Assembly: GCF_003966655.1 (NCBI RefSeq)
Contig: NZ_AP018795.1
Location: 2,373,501-2,437,500, forward strand
DNA length: 64,000 nt
Origin: Acidithiobacillus ferridurans
Lineage (GTDB): Bacteria > Pseudomonadota > Gammaproteobacteria > Acidithiobacillales > Acidithiobacillaceae
Reading direction: 5' to 3'
The notes below the pieces were generated by a model, which was not told where the DNA came from, did not search any database, and saw only the letters and a program-made list of their open reading frames with translations. Made by a program: the position numbers and the translations under genes. Positions within the stretch are counted from its first letter, which is position 1; every line of letters starts with the position of its first letter. Shown in pieces: positions 26,132 through 34,346 of the stretch.

Positions 26132-27262
26132 ATGAAAACCAAGACATGGCTTTCTTTGGGGCTCGCCGTCCTTCCTGGATTGGCGTTGGCTGGCGTGGAT
26201 ATTGGACTCCCTGCGGTGAAGCCGATCGGTTCGCTGCAGGGAAAACCGCCAATACAGCCCGCAGGAACGAAAACCGGTTCCGCCCATCCGTCCACGACAC
26301 CATCCGCATCTGGCGGCACCACATCTGCGCGCCAGAAGGTCCCGGCCATCTCCCCGGAGGCTGCCGAGCGGATAGCGGCGGTGCAGGTGTGGCAACAGTC
26401 CATCGCCACCCCGCCCGAGGGCCCAGAAAGTGCTGCAACCAGAGGGCTGGCACGTCAGTCGCTGACGGCGTCCCAGGCAATGGATAACACTCTTCCGGTA
26501 ATCAGTGGCGCGAACGGAACCGTCGACAGCCTGGCCGGTCGGCCCGTGCTGGTTTGCTCGCCGCTGCACACCTGCATCATCGAGCTGCCCGACGGTGTCA
26601 GGCCCGTGACGACCGTCGGCGTCAGCAAATCGGAATGGAATGTGCAGCAGGCGCTGGTTGGGAAACAGCCGGAAATCTTCCTGAGCCCGAAATTCCAGGG
26701 TCTCCACCAAAACATCGTGGTAGCCGCAACCGACCAGGGCAGGCCCATCAACTATGAAATCCGTCTGGTCAGTGACGCAGTGCGCTACATTCCCGCCCTG
26801 AAGATCGAGGATAGCGGGGGCGAGGTCCGTTCCTGGAAAACAGACTTGCAGTCAGCAGACTCGCAGGCAGCAGCCTTGCAGACGGCAGACAACGCACCAA
26901 CGGATCAGTCGGCTGCTGACCATAAAGGCAATGTACTGCCTCTGCCCAATATCCGTCTCAACCACGTCAATCTTCGCTGGTCCATTCATTGCGGTGGCGG
27001 CGGATGGTTCCGTTCCAGCGACTGCAAACCGATCCGTCCATTGCGCGTGTATGACGATGGGACCCATACCTTCATCGACATGCCCCAGGGGCTGGCGAGC
27101 CATGGGGGCTTTCCCATCCTGCAAGCCCGCAATGCCAGTGGGCACCTGATCGGAGTCGACACCCAGATCCGGGGCAACACCTATGTCGTCGATTCAGTTC
27201 CTGCCGAGATCCTGTTACGGCTGGGTTCTGAGATGGTCACCATCCAGCAGGAGGGGAGGTAA
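26132..27262 (+). CDS. VirB9/TrbG-like protein, first paralogue
   Basis: A 376-residue exported protein with a signal peptide (residues 1-20, ending ALA). The middle carries VirB9/CagX-like beta-strand segments (TVGVSKSEWNVQQ, INYEIRLVSDAVRYIPAL). VirB9 forms the outer-membrane core complex with VirB7 and VirB10. Three tandem 15-bp repeats sit in the linker at residues 238-252. AAGGAG lies before the start. It is followed by a second VirB9-like gene after a single base. Confidence 0.8.
   Translation: MKTKTWLSLGLAVLPGLALAGVDIGLPAVKPIGSLQGKPPIQPAGTKTGSAHPSTTPSASGGTTSARQKVPAISPEAAERIAAVQVWQQSIATPPEGPESAATRGLARQSLTASQAMDNTLPVISGANGTVDSLAGRPVLVCSPLHTCIIELPDGVRPVTTVGVSKSEWNVQQALVGKQPEIFLSPKFQGLHQNIVVAATDQGRPINYEIRLVSDAVRYIPALKIEDSGGEVRSWKTDLQSADSQAAALQTADNAPTDQSAADHKGNVLPLPNIRLNHVNLRWSIHCGGGGWFRSSDCKPIRPLRVYDDGTHTFIDMPQGLASHGGFPILQARNASGHLIGVDTQIRGNTYVVDSVPAEILLRLGSEMVTIQQEGR
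26843..26890 (+). repeat. In-frame 15-bp tandem repeat, array 1
   Basis: Three diverged units, GACTTGCAGTCAGCA, GACTCGCAGGCAGCA and GCCTTGCAGACGGCA, begin exactly on codon boundaries and encode DLQSA DSQAA ALQTA. The core GCAGACTTGCAG matches the array at 27693. Confidence 0.8.
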
Positions 27263-27263
27263 C

Positions 27264-28295
27264 ATGCGCTACGGGGCAAAAACGATGAAAAAACGGTCTG
27301 TGTTGATGATGGCCACCGTCGCCATGGCAGCAAGCGTACCCGCTTCCATGGCATCCACGGTGAAGGTGCCGGGAGTTGCCGGACAGTCCGCGCCAATTGC
27401 CGGAACGGTGAACACCGCCCAGATTTTTCGGCACAGTCTGAACATCCACTATGGCGAACCCATCCGGGCGGTGGAGCAACAATCGGTGCGGGCCTTTGCC
27501 CTGGGCACGCTCTCGCAGCTCCCCGTATTCACGCGCCCGGGCGGAGAGGTCATCGTGCCACTGGGGCAAGTCCTGCCGGTGCTTCAGACCGCCCCTGGCA
27601 ACTTCTCCGTGGTCATTCTGGGGAAGGGCGTCCAGCCGGTCTCCCTGGTCGGCGCCCCACGCGCCGAGTGGGTCGTGAAGGAGACCGCCGCCGGCGGGCT
27701 TGCGGCCGGCAGACTTGCAGCTGGCAGACTTGCAGCCAGCAGGTATCCCATTCTGGAAATCATGCCCCGCTTTGCCGGACTCAAAGGCAGTATCCAGATC
27801 GTCGCGACCAGCCCCCACGGTTACCCGTTGACGTACACCGTGGGCCTGGTCAGCGGTACCTCCCGGTTCACGCCGGTTCTGTCCTTCTATCGCGTCCCTC
27901 ACGATCTCCCCCAATCCAGGGAAGTGGGTACACGCTACCAGGACAGGCAGGCCACGGCCCCCATCGCCCATGCTTCGCATGCCAATACTCCACCTGTGAA
28001 TGCCACACATGCCGATCTCGACTGGAAAATGCAGTGTTTCACCGGCGACTGCAAGCCTGTCCAGCCGATCAGCGTGGTCAGCGACATCAAGGACAGGATG
28101 ACCTATATCCGCCTGCCCACAGGGAAAACTCCGATGGTTCTGGTGCGCAACCAGGCAGGCAAATCCTTGCTGGTGGGCTACCGCATGGAAGGGCACACGC
28201 TGGCCGTGGGGGCCGTCCCCTACCGCATCGATCTGCTCACGGGCAACTGGAATCACCTGGCCGAAATTCGCCTCACGAACGAGGCAGGAGCGTAG
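27264..28295 (+). CDS. VirB9/TrbG-like protein, second paralogue
   Basis: A 343-residue exported protein built like the preceding gene: signal peptide (about 1-30), GAPRAEWVVKE in place of GVSKSEWNVQQ, LTYTVGLVSGTSRFTPVLSFY in place of INYEIRL..., and matching CKPVQPI and ADLDWKMQCF segments. It is therefore a diverged tandem duplicate. GGAGGGGAGG precedes the ATG at 27264. A 15-bp repeat array occupies residues 144-158. Two VirB9-like subunits suggest a hetero-oligomeric outer ring or division of labour. Confidence 0.78.
   Translation: MRYGAKTMKKRSVLMMATVAMAASVPASMASTVKVPGVAGQSAPIAGTVNTAQIFRHSLNIHYGEPIRAVEQQSVRAFALGTLSQLPVFTRPGGEVIVPLGQVLPVLQTAPGNFSVVILGKGVQPVSLVGAPRAEWVVKETAAGGLAAGRLAAGRLAASRYPILEIMPRFAGLKGSIQIVATSPHGYPLTYTVGLVSGTSRFTPVLSFYRVPHDLPQSREVGTRYQDRQATAPIAHASHANTPPVNATHADLDWKMQCFTGDCKPVQPISVVSDIKDRMTYIRLPTGKTPMVLVRNQAGKSLLVGYRMEGHTLAVGAVPYRIDLLTGNWNHLAEIRLTNEAGA
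27693..27737 (+). repeat. In-frame 15-bp tandem repeat, array 2
   Basis: Three units (GGCGGGCTTGCGGCC, GGCAGACTTGCAGCT, GGCAGACTTGCAGCC) encode GGLAA GRLAA GRLAA. The last unit is the reverse complement, with one mismatch, of the unit GGCTGCAAGCCTGCC in the transglycosylase gene at 30542. Confidence 0.88.
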
Positions 28296-28297
28296 CC

Positions 28298-29761
28298 ATG
28301 AAAAGCGGCAAAGACTTTTTCTCCGATTTGCTCCAGAAAAAGAAAGGGCTGCTCCCGGCGGGACAACAGCCCGCCGTGGATAGCCGCAAAGGCCCTTGCA
28401 GGCCGCAAGGCCCTGGCGGGCAGCAATGCCCACAAGCCAGTCAGCCCGGAATCGAGGTCAAGCCGGACAGGGACCGAATGGCGACGCGCATCAAGCGGAC
28501 GCCGCTCTATATCGCGGCTGCGGTGGTCGGACTGGGCGCCTATGGCGGCTATGAGTATCTGCAAAGTCACCCGATGTTCGGGAACGCCAAGCCGCAGGTG
28601 CAGGCCAAAACTATCCAGCCGGCGAGCGGGACTGGCGCACCGGTCGCCCCTGCGCACCGGAAGCAGGTCCACAAGCCCACCGCTCCTGGAGGAGGGGCTG
28701 GCAGGTCGGCAACCGCGGCCACGAACAGTGATGCTGACCAGTCTCATCCAGCGAAGGCTCCAGCGTCCACAGCGCCCACAAAGAATCCCTATGCAGCGCA
28801 GGACGCCGCCTTCGCGTCCGCCCTGGGTACGGGAAGCGCGGGGAGCGGAGCCGGTGAGGGCCTTGCCTGGAAAACGCCGGAGTCAACGCCGTCCGCGCAG
28901 GGCCCGACAGTGCTCCCTACGGCCCTGCCGGGTGCAGCCCTGCCGGGTGCAGCCCTGCCGGGTGCAGCCCTGGCTGATGCAGAACAAGCAGCCGATGGCG
29001 CCAGGAAAACGAAGAAAAAGACCCCGCCGCCCCTGGTGACCCGGGAGACGAGCCCCTACGAGATTCTTTCCGGGTCGGTCATTCCCGCCGTTTTGCAGAC
29101 GGGCATCAAGAGCTATCTGCCGGGAGAGATCACGGCGGTGGTCAGCCAGAACGTCTATTCGTCCGTGAATGGGGCAACGCTCCTGATCCCTGCCGGCGCC
29201 AAATTGGTGGGCACCTATGACACACAGACGGCCCTGGGCATCAACCGGCTGGCCGTTGCCTGGACGCGCATCGAGTTTCCGAACGGCACCACCATGAACC
29301 TGCCGGGATACGAAGGGGCAGGCGGTGCTGGATACGCCGGCTTCGCCGGGGAGGTCAATGACCACACCTGGCTGATCTTCAAGAATGCGTTATTGATGTC
29401 GATCGTGGATGCAGGGATGGCGATTGCCTCTCCGTCCACATCGACCAGTGTGACAGGCCAGATGTCCGGGAATGTGGCGCTTCAGGACAGCGAGCAAGCC
29501 CTGGCACAGACCTTTGGGGAAGCCGAATCCCAGCTGCTGGAAAAGTACATCGACATCGCACCCACGATCACCATTCCCACCGGCTATCTGTTCTCGGTGG
29601 TGGTGGCGCATGACATGGTCTTCCCCGGCCCCTACGACCCAGCCATGCAGACGGGATCGGCCATGGTCGACCCGGCGCTTGGGCCAAATCTCAATCCCTA
29701 TGGGTTACGCCCTGCGAAGGGGCTGCGCCCTGCCAAGGGGTTGCACCCTGCCAAGGGGTAA
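28298..29761 (+). CDS. VirB10/TrbI-like conjugation protein
   Basis: A 487-residue VirB10: cytoplasmic N-terminus, membrane helix at about 69-86, long proline- and alanine-rich periplasmic linker, and a C-terminal beta-barrel domain (SPYEILSGSVIPAVLQTGI, GAKLVGTYDTQTALGINRLAVAW, IPTGYLFSVVVAHDM). VirB10 spans both membranes and gates the channel. Two repeat arrays are present, in the linker (209-228) and at the extreme C-terminus (469-486), the latter directly before the stop. The AGGAG ribosome site sets the start at 28298. Confidence 0.88.
   Translation: MKSGKDFFSDLLQKKKGLLPAGQQPAVDSRKGPCRPQGPGGQQCPQASQPGIEVKPDRDRMATRIKRTPLYIAAAVVGLGAYGGYEYLQSHPMFGNAKPQVQAKTIQPASGTGAPVAPAHRKQVHKPTAPGGGAGRSATAATNSDADQSHPAKAPASTAPTKNPYAAQDAAFASALGTGSAGSGAGEGLAWKTPESTPSAQGPTVLPTALPGAALPGAALPGAALADAEQAADGARKTKKKTPPPLVTRETSPYEILSGSVIPAVLQTGIKSYLPGEITAVVSQNVYSSVNGATLLIPAGAKLVGTYDTQTALGINRLAVAWTRIEFPNGTTMNLPGYEGAGGAGYAGFAGEVNDHTWLIFKNALLMSIVDAGMAIASPSTSTSVTGQMSGNVALQDSEQALAQTFGEAESQLLEKYIDIAPTITIPTGYLFSVVVAHDMVFPGPYDPAMQTGSAMVDPALGPNLNPYGLRPAKGLRPAKGLHPAKG
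28922..28981 (+). repeat. In-frame 15-bp tandem repeat, array 3
   Basis: Three perfect copies of GCCCTGCCGGGTGCA plus one diverged copy encode repeated ALPGA in the VirB10 linker. In rotated register (CTGCCGGGTGCAGCC) the unit matches the reverse complement of the parB repeat at 59741 in 13 of 15 positions. Confidence 0.9.
29702..29755 (+). repeat. In-frame 18-bp tandem repeat, array 4
   Basis: Three units of the type GGGTTGCACCCTGCCAAG encode GLRPAK, GLRPAK and GLHPAK and form the last residues of VirB10; the next codons are GGG and the stop. The unit belongs to the same family as the array at 31242 in virD4. Confidence 0.9.
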
Positions 29762-29771
29762 GGAGCGAAAA

Positions 29772-30074
29772 ATGCGCGGAAGCATCATCATTCGAACAGA
29801 GCACGATTGCGCAGGGCTTCCGCCGGCAAGGCGAACGGCGATTGTGACACAGAAAGTGCGCTCCCTGTCCGATGAGGGCCTGCAGGATCTGGCCCGGCGC
29901 CGGGAGAAACAGCACCCGGGGCGTCACCTTCGCCCCATGTCGATCACCCTGCCTGCCGACGTGCTGGAACGACTGCAATGCTTTCAGGGAAGCAGATGGA
30001 GCGTCTCCGCGCTGATCGATCGGATTCTGGAATCGGAAGATACCCGCCCAGCATCGTCACGGAGTTCGCGATGA
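29772..30074 (+). CDS. Small ribbon-helix-helix-like protein
   Basis: A 100-residue basic protein behind AAGGAG. Residues about 57-90 (MSITLPADVLERLQCF, SVSALIDRILE) have the beta-strand plus two-helix pattern of MetJ/Arc DNA-binding proteins. The position between virB10 and the transglycosylase suggests a regulator of the transfer genes or an accessory DNA-binding protein. The stop overlaps the next start (ATGA-type, 30071-30074). Confidence 0.65.
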   Translation: MRGSIIIRTEHDCAGLPPARRTAIVTQKVRSLSDEGLQDLARRREKQHPGRHLRPMSITLPADVLERLQCFQGSRWSVSALIDRILESEDTRPASSRSSR

Positions 30075-30727
30075 TTTTACTCTCCCAGATCAACGCGGAA
30101 TGCGCCCCCATGGTTGCACCCTCGACGATGGCCGCCATTGTGCGGGTGGAGTCCGGGGGCAACCCGTTGGCGATATGGAACAACAGTACGCGGAGCATGG
30201 TCATTCCCGGCAGTCGGGCTCAGGCCATCCGGTATTTGCGGCACGCCATGGCCGCAGGTCAGCGGGTCGACGTAGGGCTGGCCCAGGTGGATACCGGGAA
30301 CTTCGCCGCCTTCGGACTCAGGCCCCAGAACGCCTTCAATGCCTGTGCTAATCTTCGGGCTGGCGGCGAGATCCTGCACATGGATTGGCAACAGGCGTTG
30401 TCCAGCGGCTACCGGGGCCAACAAGCGCTCTACCACGCCTTTGAAGCGTACAACTCCGGGCGACTCCGGGGCGATGCCCAATATGCCAACCGGATACTGG
30501 GTGCCGCTGGAGTACCCACGTCCGCCGGCTGCAAGCTTGCCGGCTGCAAGCCTGCCGGCCGCAAGCCTGTCGCTTACGGCCGATTGCGCACCGTCTCCTG
30601 GGGCAACCAGGGTAACGCGGCACTGCCGAGCAATCCCTTTCCCCAATTTCGGTGGCAGGCAAAATCGCCTCAGGCGGTAACCAGCGGACCATCAGATGAC
30701 TCCCACTCCTGGCCGGTTCTCCCATAA
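30071..30727 (+). CDS. VirB1-like lytic transglycosylase
   Basis: A 218-residue protein with a soluble lytic transglycosylase fold. The catalytic glutamate is E27 in RVESGGNPLA, followed by the motifs GLAQVDTGNFAAFGL, NLRAGGEIL and HAFEAYNSG. VirB1 enzymes open peptidoglycan for channel assembly. No clear signal peptide is present at the chosen start, which has GGAG upstream and overlaps the previous stop. A 15-bp repeat array encodes GCKLAGCKPAGRKPV after the catalytic domain. Confidence 0.87.
   Translation: MILLSQINAECAPMVAPSTMAAIVRVESGGNPLAIWNNSTRSMVIPGSRAQAIRYLRHAMAAGQRVDVGLAQVDTGNFAAFGLRPQNAFNACANLRAGGEILHMDWQQALSSGYRGQQALYHAFEAYNSGRLRGDAQYANRILGAAGVPTSAGCKLAGCKPAGRKPVAYGRLRTVSWGNQGNAALPSNPFPQFRWQAKSPQAVTSGPSDDSHSWPVLP
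30527..30571 (+). repeat. In-frame 15-bp tandem repeat, array 5
   Basis: Units GGCTGCAAGCTTGCC, GGCTGCAAGCCTGCC and GGCCGCAAGCCTGTC start on codon boundaries. They are the reverse complement of the array 2 unit type, so the same DNA repeat is translated from the other strand here (GCKPA instead of GRLAA). Confidence 0.9.
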
Positions 30728-30737
30728 GGATGCCGAG

Positions 30738-33224
30738 ATGACAGAAAAGATCCACGCCCCTGACAGATCCGTCTCCGACTACAAGGTCCAGCGCCTCGCC
30801 CGGGGCGGCAGGCTCAAGACGACGCTCGCCGGCGTTGCGGCGGGCGTTCTCGGTTACACGTTGGGCATATCCTATGTGGCCAGGGACGTGTTTCCCGGCT
30901 ACCAGTGGACCGATGATTTCATCCAGAAGGCGCATGCCTACATCGCATTGCCCTACGGCTGGCGGCTATATGATCCCCTGCCGTTCCTGCGGCCCATGAT
31001 CCTGAACATCCACTATCCAGTGATTCATCAGGCGTTCTATGACGCCGGTCTGCCGGCCGTGGTGCTGGGCGTGCTCACGGCGGGGATACTTGGGAAAAAG
31101 CACAAGGACGCGCAAAAAGCCGTCCTGGACAATCCTGTGCATGGCTCAGCGCATTGGGCGGGTAAAAGTGACGCGATCCGGGCGGCGCTCCTGCCCGCTC
31201 CCCCGCCAAAGACGGTGATGGACTCTCTGCGCCCCTGGCTTGGCTTACACCCTGCGAAGGGCTTACACCCTGCGAAGGGTTTGCACCCTGCAAAGGGGCT
31301 CAAGGGATATTCCGAATGGGCCCGCTGGAAAGAGCGGCGGGAAAAGCGGAAAAAGGAGGCCGCCGAGTGGCGGAAGAGGAGGGCGGAGAGGGAGCAGAAA
31401 CGCCTGTCGGAGATCCCGGAGCCGACGGTTTTCGACCGGTTCGACTCCCCCCATGTCTGCTATGTGGGGGCCTTCGTCGAGAACGGGGTGGCCACTCCAC
31501 TCCAGCACACCGGGGCGGAACACATCCTGGTCTTTGCCCCGACCCGATCGGGCAAGGGCGTGGGCCTGGTGCTGCCCACGTTGCTGGACGGCTGGATGGA
31601 CTCGGTGGTCGTGCATGACATCAAGGGGGAAAACTTCCACCTGACGGCGGGCTATCGCAAGGCCATGGGCCACCACATCCTGAAGTTTTCACCGGGATCG
31701 GTATCCGAAGAAGGTTGCCACTTCAACCCGCTGGACGCGGTGCGTGTCGGAACCCAATACGAAGTCAAGGACGTGATGAACATTGCCACGATGATCGTGG
31801 ACCCGGATGGCAAGGGCCTGAACGATCACTGGCAGAAAACCGGTTTTGCCCTGCTCACGTCCATCATCCTGCATGTGCTCTACGCCATGCCGGACAAGAC
31901 CCTGCGGGGCGTCGCCGCCTACCTCAACGATCCCACGCTGGAAAGCGTGGACGTAGCCTTTGAGCGCATGATGCAGACGGAGCATGACCCGGATGAGCAA
32001 TATGGCTGGAGGGACGGCAACGGCCAGTGCTCCAGGGTCCATCCGGTCATCGCGCAATCCGCGCGGGAGATGCTGAACAAAGCCGAGAATGAAAAATCGG
32101 GCGTCATTTCGACCATGATGAGCTTCCTGTCCCTCTACCGCGATCCCATCGTCGCGAAGTGGACCGAGTATTCGGACTTTCGCATCGCCGACCTTCAGGA
32201 CGCCGAACAACCCGTCTCTCTGTACCTGGTCACCAGTCCGGAAGACAAGAACCGGCTCAAGCCCCTCATTCGCCTGGTGCTCAACCAGATTGCCTCCCAG
32301 TTTACCGCGGAAGAACGTCTGGAAGCGAAAGACGGGCGAATCGTCGCCAAGGGACAGCATCGGCTGCTCTTGCTGCTCGACGAATTCCCGAGCCTGGGCA
32401 AACTCGATGTGTTCCTGGACAGCATCGCCTTCCTCGCAGGCTACAACGTCAAGCTGTACCTCATCACCCAGGACATCGCCCAGCTGGAAGATGAAGGCCA
32501 CGGCTACGGCAAGGCCGGGGCCAAGACCATCATCGGCAACTGCCACATCCGGGCGGCCTACGCGCCCAACCAGGTCGAGACGGCCAAGTGGATCTCCGAC
32601 ATGCTGGGCACCCGTACGGTGACCATGGAAAACGACAACCAGAGTTTTGACGGCTCCCTGTTCGGTCAGAACAAGGGCTATTCGACGAGCCTCAGCTACC
32701 AGTCCCGCCCCCTGCTGACAGCGGATGAGGTCATGACCTTGCGGGGACCGGAAAAGGAAGGCTCCAATATCAAGACCCCCGGCGATATGCTGGTATTCGC
32801 GGCGGGCTTTCATCCCATCTATGGACAGCAGCTGCTCTATTTCAAGAACCCGGAATGGCTCGATCGGGCATCCATTCGGTGGCCAGAGAAGAGCGATTCC
32901 ATCCCCGGAGCCAGGAAAGACTACAAGGCCATTCTGGGCGAGTCCGGCGGAACGCTACCCATCCCCCATATCGAGAAAAAACCGGAAGGGCAGGATCCTG
33001 TCGAGGAAGTAAGCGAGGCTGAAAGGGCGGCATTGGCCGCGGCGGCTGGCGATCTGGACGCCGTGGCAGGAGAGTGCAAGCCCCTCGCGGGGTGCAAGCC
33101 CTTTGCTGAGTGCAAGCCACTCGCGGGGCGCAAGCCCACGGGGGACGGGAAATATGACACGTCCGAGCGGGACGCGGAGAGAGGCGTTATCGGGGGGTTG
33201 ATGGGGGATGACGGCGACGGATGA
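30738..33224 (+). CDS. VirD4/TraG type IV coupling protein
   Basis: An 828-residue coupling ATPase that delivers the DNA substrate to the channel. Membrane helices lie near residues 28-46 and 106-118. Walker A is APTRSGKG (267-274) and Walker B ends LLLDEFPSLG with D548-E549. TraG-type motifs follow (LITQDIAQLED, KTIIGNCHIR). Two 18-bp repeat arrays interrupt it, at 169-186 between the membrane and ATPase parts and at 779-796 near the C-terminus. AAGGA lies before the ATG at 30738. No relaxase gene is adjacent. Confidence 0.93.
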   Translation: MTEKIHAPDRSVSDYKVQRLARGGRLKTTLAGVAAGVLGYTLGISYVARDVFPGYQWTDDFIQKAHAYIALPYGWRLYDPLPFLRPMILNIHYPVIHQAFYDAGLPAVVLGVLTAGILGKKHKDAQKAVLDNPVHGSAHWAGKSDAIRAALLPAPPPKTVMDSLRPWLGLHPAKGLHPAKGLHPAKGLKGYSEWARWKERREKRKKEAAEWRKRRAEREQKRLSEIPEPTVFDRFDSPHVCYVGAFVENGVATPLQHTGAEHILVFAPTRSGKGVGLVLPTLLDGWMDSVVVHDIKGENFHLTAGYRKAMGHHILKFSPGSVSEEGCHFNPLDAVRVGTQYEVKDVMNIATMIVDPDGKGLNDHWQKTGFALLTSIILHVLYAMPDKTLRGVAAYLNDPTLESVDVAFERMMQTEHDPDEQYGWRDGNGQCSRVHPVIAQSAREMLNKAENEKSGVISTMMSFLSLYRDPIVAKWTEYSDFRIADLQDAEQPVSLYLVTSPEDKNRLKPLIRLVLNQIASQFTAEERLEAKDGRIVAKGQHRLLLLLDEFPSLGKLDVFLDSIAFLAGYNVKLYLITQDIAQLEDEGHGYGKAGAKTIIGNCHIRAAYAPNQVETAKWISDMLGTRTVTMENDNQSFDGSLFGQNKGYSTSLSYQSRPLLTADEVMTLRGPEKEGSNIKTPGDMLVFAAGFHPIYGQQLLYFKNPEWLDRASIRWPEKSDSIPGARKDYKAILGESGGTLPIPHIEKKPEGQDPVEEVSEAERAALAAAAGDLDAVAGECKPLAGCKPFAECKPLAGRKPTGDGKYDTSERDAERGVIGGLMGDDGDG
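31242..31295 (+). repeat. In-frame 18-bp tandem repeat, array 6
   Basis: Two perfect GGCTTACACCCTGCGAAG units and one GGTTTGCACCCTGCAAAG unit encode three GLHPAK hexapeptides. The unit is the same family as array 4, and the reverse complement of array 7 in the same gene. Confidence 0.9.
33072..33125 (+). repeat. In-frame 18-bp tandem repeat, array 7
   Basis: Units such as GGGTGCAAGCCCTTTGCT encode ECKPLA GCKPFA ECKPLA. The reverse complement AGCAAAGGGCTTGCACCC matches the array 6 register TGCGAAGGGCTTACACCC in 15 of 18 bases. One gene therefore carries the repeat in both orientations. Confidence 0.88.
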
Positions 33225-33333
33225 TGGTGGATGGTTCCTGCAAGAGGGAAAACCGCCTAATATAGACATCAGGGACCGCATGAGGGCTTTCTTTAACCCC
33301 TCGCTGATGATCGATACCAGAGGAGCGTCCAGA

Positions 33334-33528
33334 ATGAATGCCGTTTTACCTTCTATCATCTCCGAGTTTGAGACCGCCGAGCAGGAGGCCAGCTATACTG
33401 CGTGGCTGCGTACAAAGGTCGCGTCGAGCTTGGCTGATCAGCGACCCAGTATTCCGCATGACGAGGTGATGGCCGAAATGGACGCGATCATCGCGGAAGC
33501 GGAAACCTCTGCTCAAAGGAAATTCTGA
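33334..33528 (+). CDS. RelB/ParD-type antitoxin
   Basis: A 64-residue protein with helical segments typical of antitoxins paired with RelE/ParE toxins (EQEASYTAWLRTKVASSLADQRPSIPHDEVMAEMDAII). GAGGAG precedes the ATG at 33334. The downstream toxin frame starts one base after its stop. It probably neutralises the toxin and represses the shared promoter through its N-terminal part. Confidence 0.82.
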   Translation: MNAVLPSIISEFETAEQEASYTAWLRTKVASSLADQRPSIPHDEVMAEMDAIIAEAETSAQRKF

Positions 33529-33529
33529 G

Positions 33530-33825
33530 TTGTTACCCATTATCTGGCGGGCCTCGGCCCGCGATGACTTGGCGAATATCATTCGCTACATCGCCAACGA
33601 GAATCTGCCAGCGGCGCGGCGTATGAAACGCCTGCTGGAAGAGTCTGTCTTGCCTACTGCCGAACATCCCTACCTATACCACATCAGCGATCGCGTGCCG
33701 GGCTTGCGTGAGATCGTCGCGCACCAAACTACATAGTGCTCTATCGTGTCACGGCCACCTGCATTGAGATCGTGAACGTGGTGCATGCCCGCCGTGAGTT
33801 CCCGGTTTCCACCCAAAATGAGTAG
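33530..33825 (+). pseudogene. ParE/RelE-type toxin with one-base frameshift
   Basis: The frame starts at a TTG (LPIIWRASARDDLANIIRYIANEN, then LPTAEHPYLYHISDRVPGLREIVAH). It meets an early stop at 33734-33736 after QTT. The missing end (YIVLYRVTATCIEIVNVVHARREFP) is in the -1 frame and ends at 33825. One extra C in CACCAAACTAC would restore REIVAHPNYIVLYRV, the usual family sequence. The toxin is therefore either inactivated, consistent with tolerance of such damage when antitoxin remains, or a sequencing error. Confidence 0.85.
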
Positions 33826-34040
33826 CCTCATTGTAATGTCCCATAACAGCCCCTCACAGGCAGGCGGAGAACCCCGCAAAACCGGGCCATCCGTCGCTCA
33901 TGATGCCGATCCAACGAGGCAGAAGGGCGAATTCTGTCTGGTATAGAAAAACCAGGTCTGGGTCTGCCCCGGAATATTCGTTGATAAATTCCTCAGGACG
34001 CTCCATATTCATAGATGATAAAAATGCGGAGGAATATGTC

Positions 34041-34289
34041 ATGCCTATTTCAACTGGAAGAATCGCTGTGATTGCCTTGGGTATTTTGGCTTTGTCAGGC
34101 TGTGCTGTTGGCCCCTACGGTCGATATGGATATCAGGGGTACAACCAGCCGCCCCCACCCCCTCCTGGTCAGTACAACAACGGCTACGGCAATCCACCAC
34201 CGCCGCCACCTCCTCCTCCCGGTCAGGGGCCTGGTCAGTACAACAATGGCTACGGTAATCCGCCGCCCCCACCCCCTCCTGCGCCATAA
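34041..34289 (+). CDS. Small proline-rich lipoprotein
   Basis: An 82-residue protein behind GGAGGA. The signal peptide ends in a lipobox (LALSGC), so the mature protein would be lipid-anchored at C22. The rest is two repeats of GQYNNGYGN joined by proline runs. Function is unknown; proline- and tyrosine-rich surface proteins often contribute to envelope or biofilm structure. It precedes a related proline-rich gene by 57 bases. Confidence 0.75.
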   Translation: MPISTGRIAVIALGILALSGCAVGPYGRYGYQGYNQPPPPPPGQYNNGYGNPPPPPPPPPGQGPGQYNNGYGNPPPPPPPAP

Positions 34290-34346
34290 GCAACATTCTG
34301 GGACAAGTTCAGCTTTATCCAGTAAAACAATAAAAGAGGATTTGCT

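Noticed and set aside
28922..28981. CRISPR array or ordinary minisatellite
   Set aside because: Units are 15 bp without spacers, in frame, and shared between genes; no cas genes are present.
31689..32813. A 374-codon reverse frame inside virD4
   Set aside because: It is antisense to conserved ATPase motifs; its length results from GC-rich third positions.
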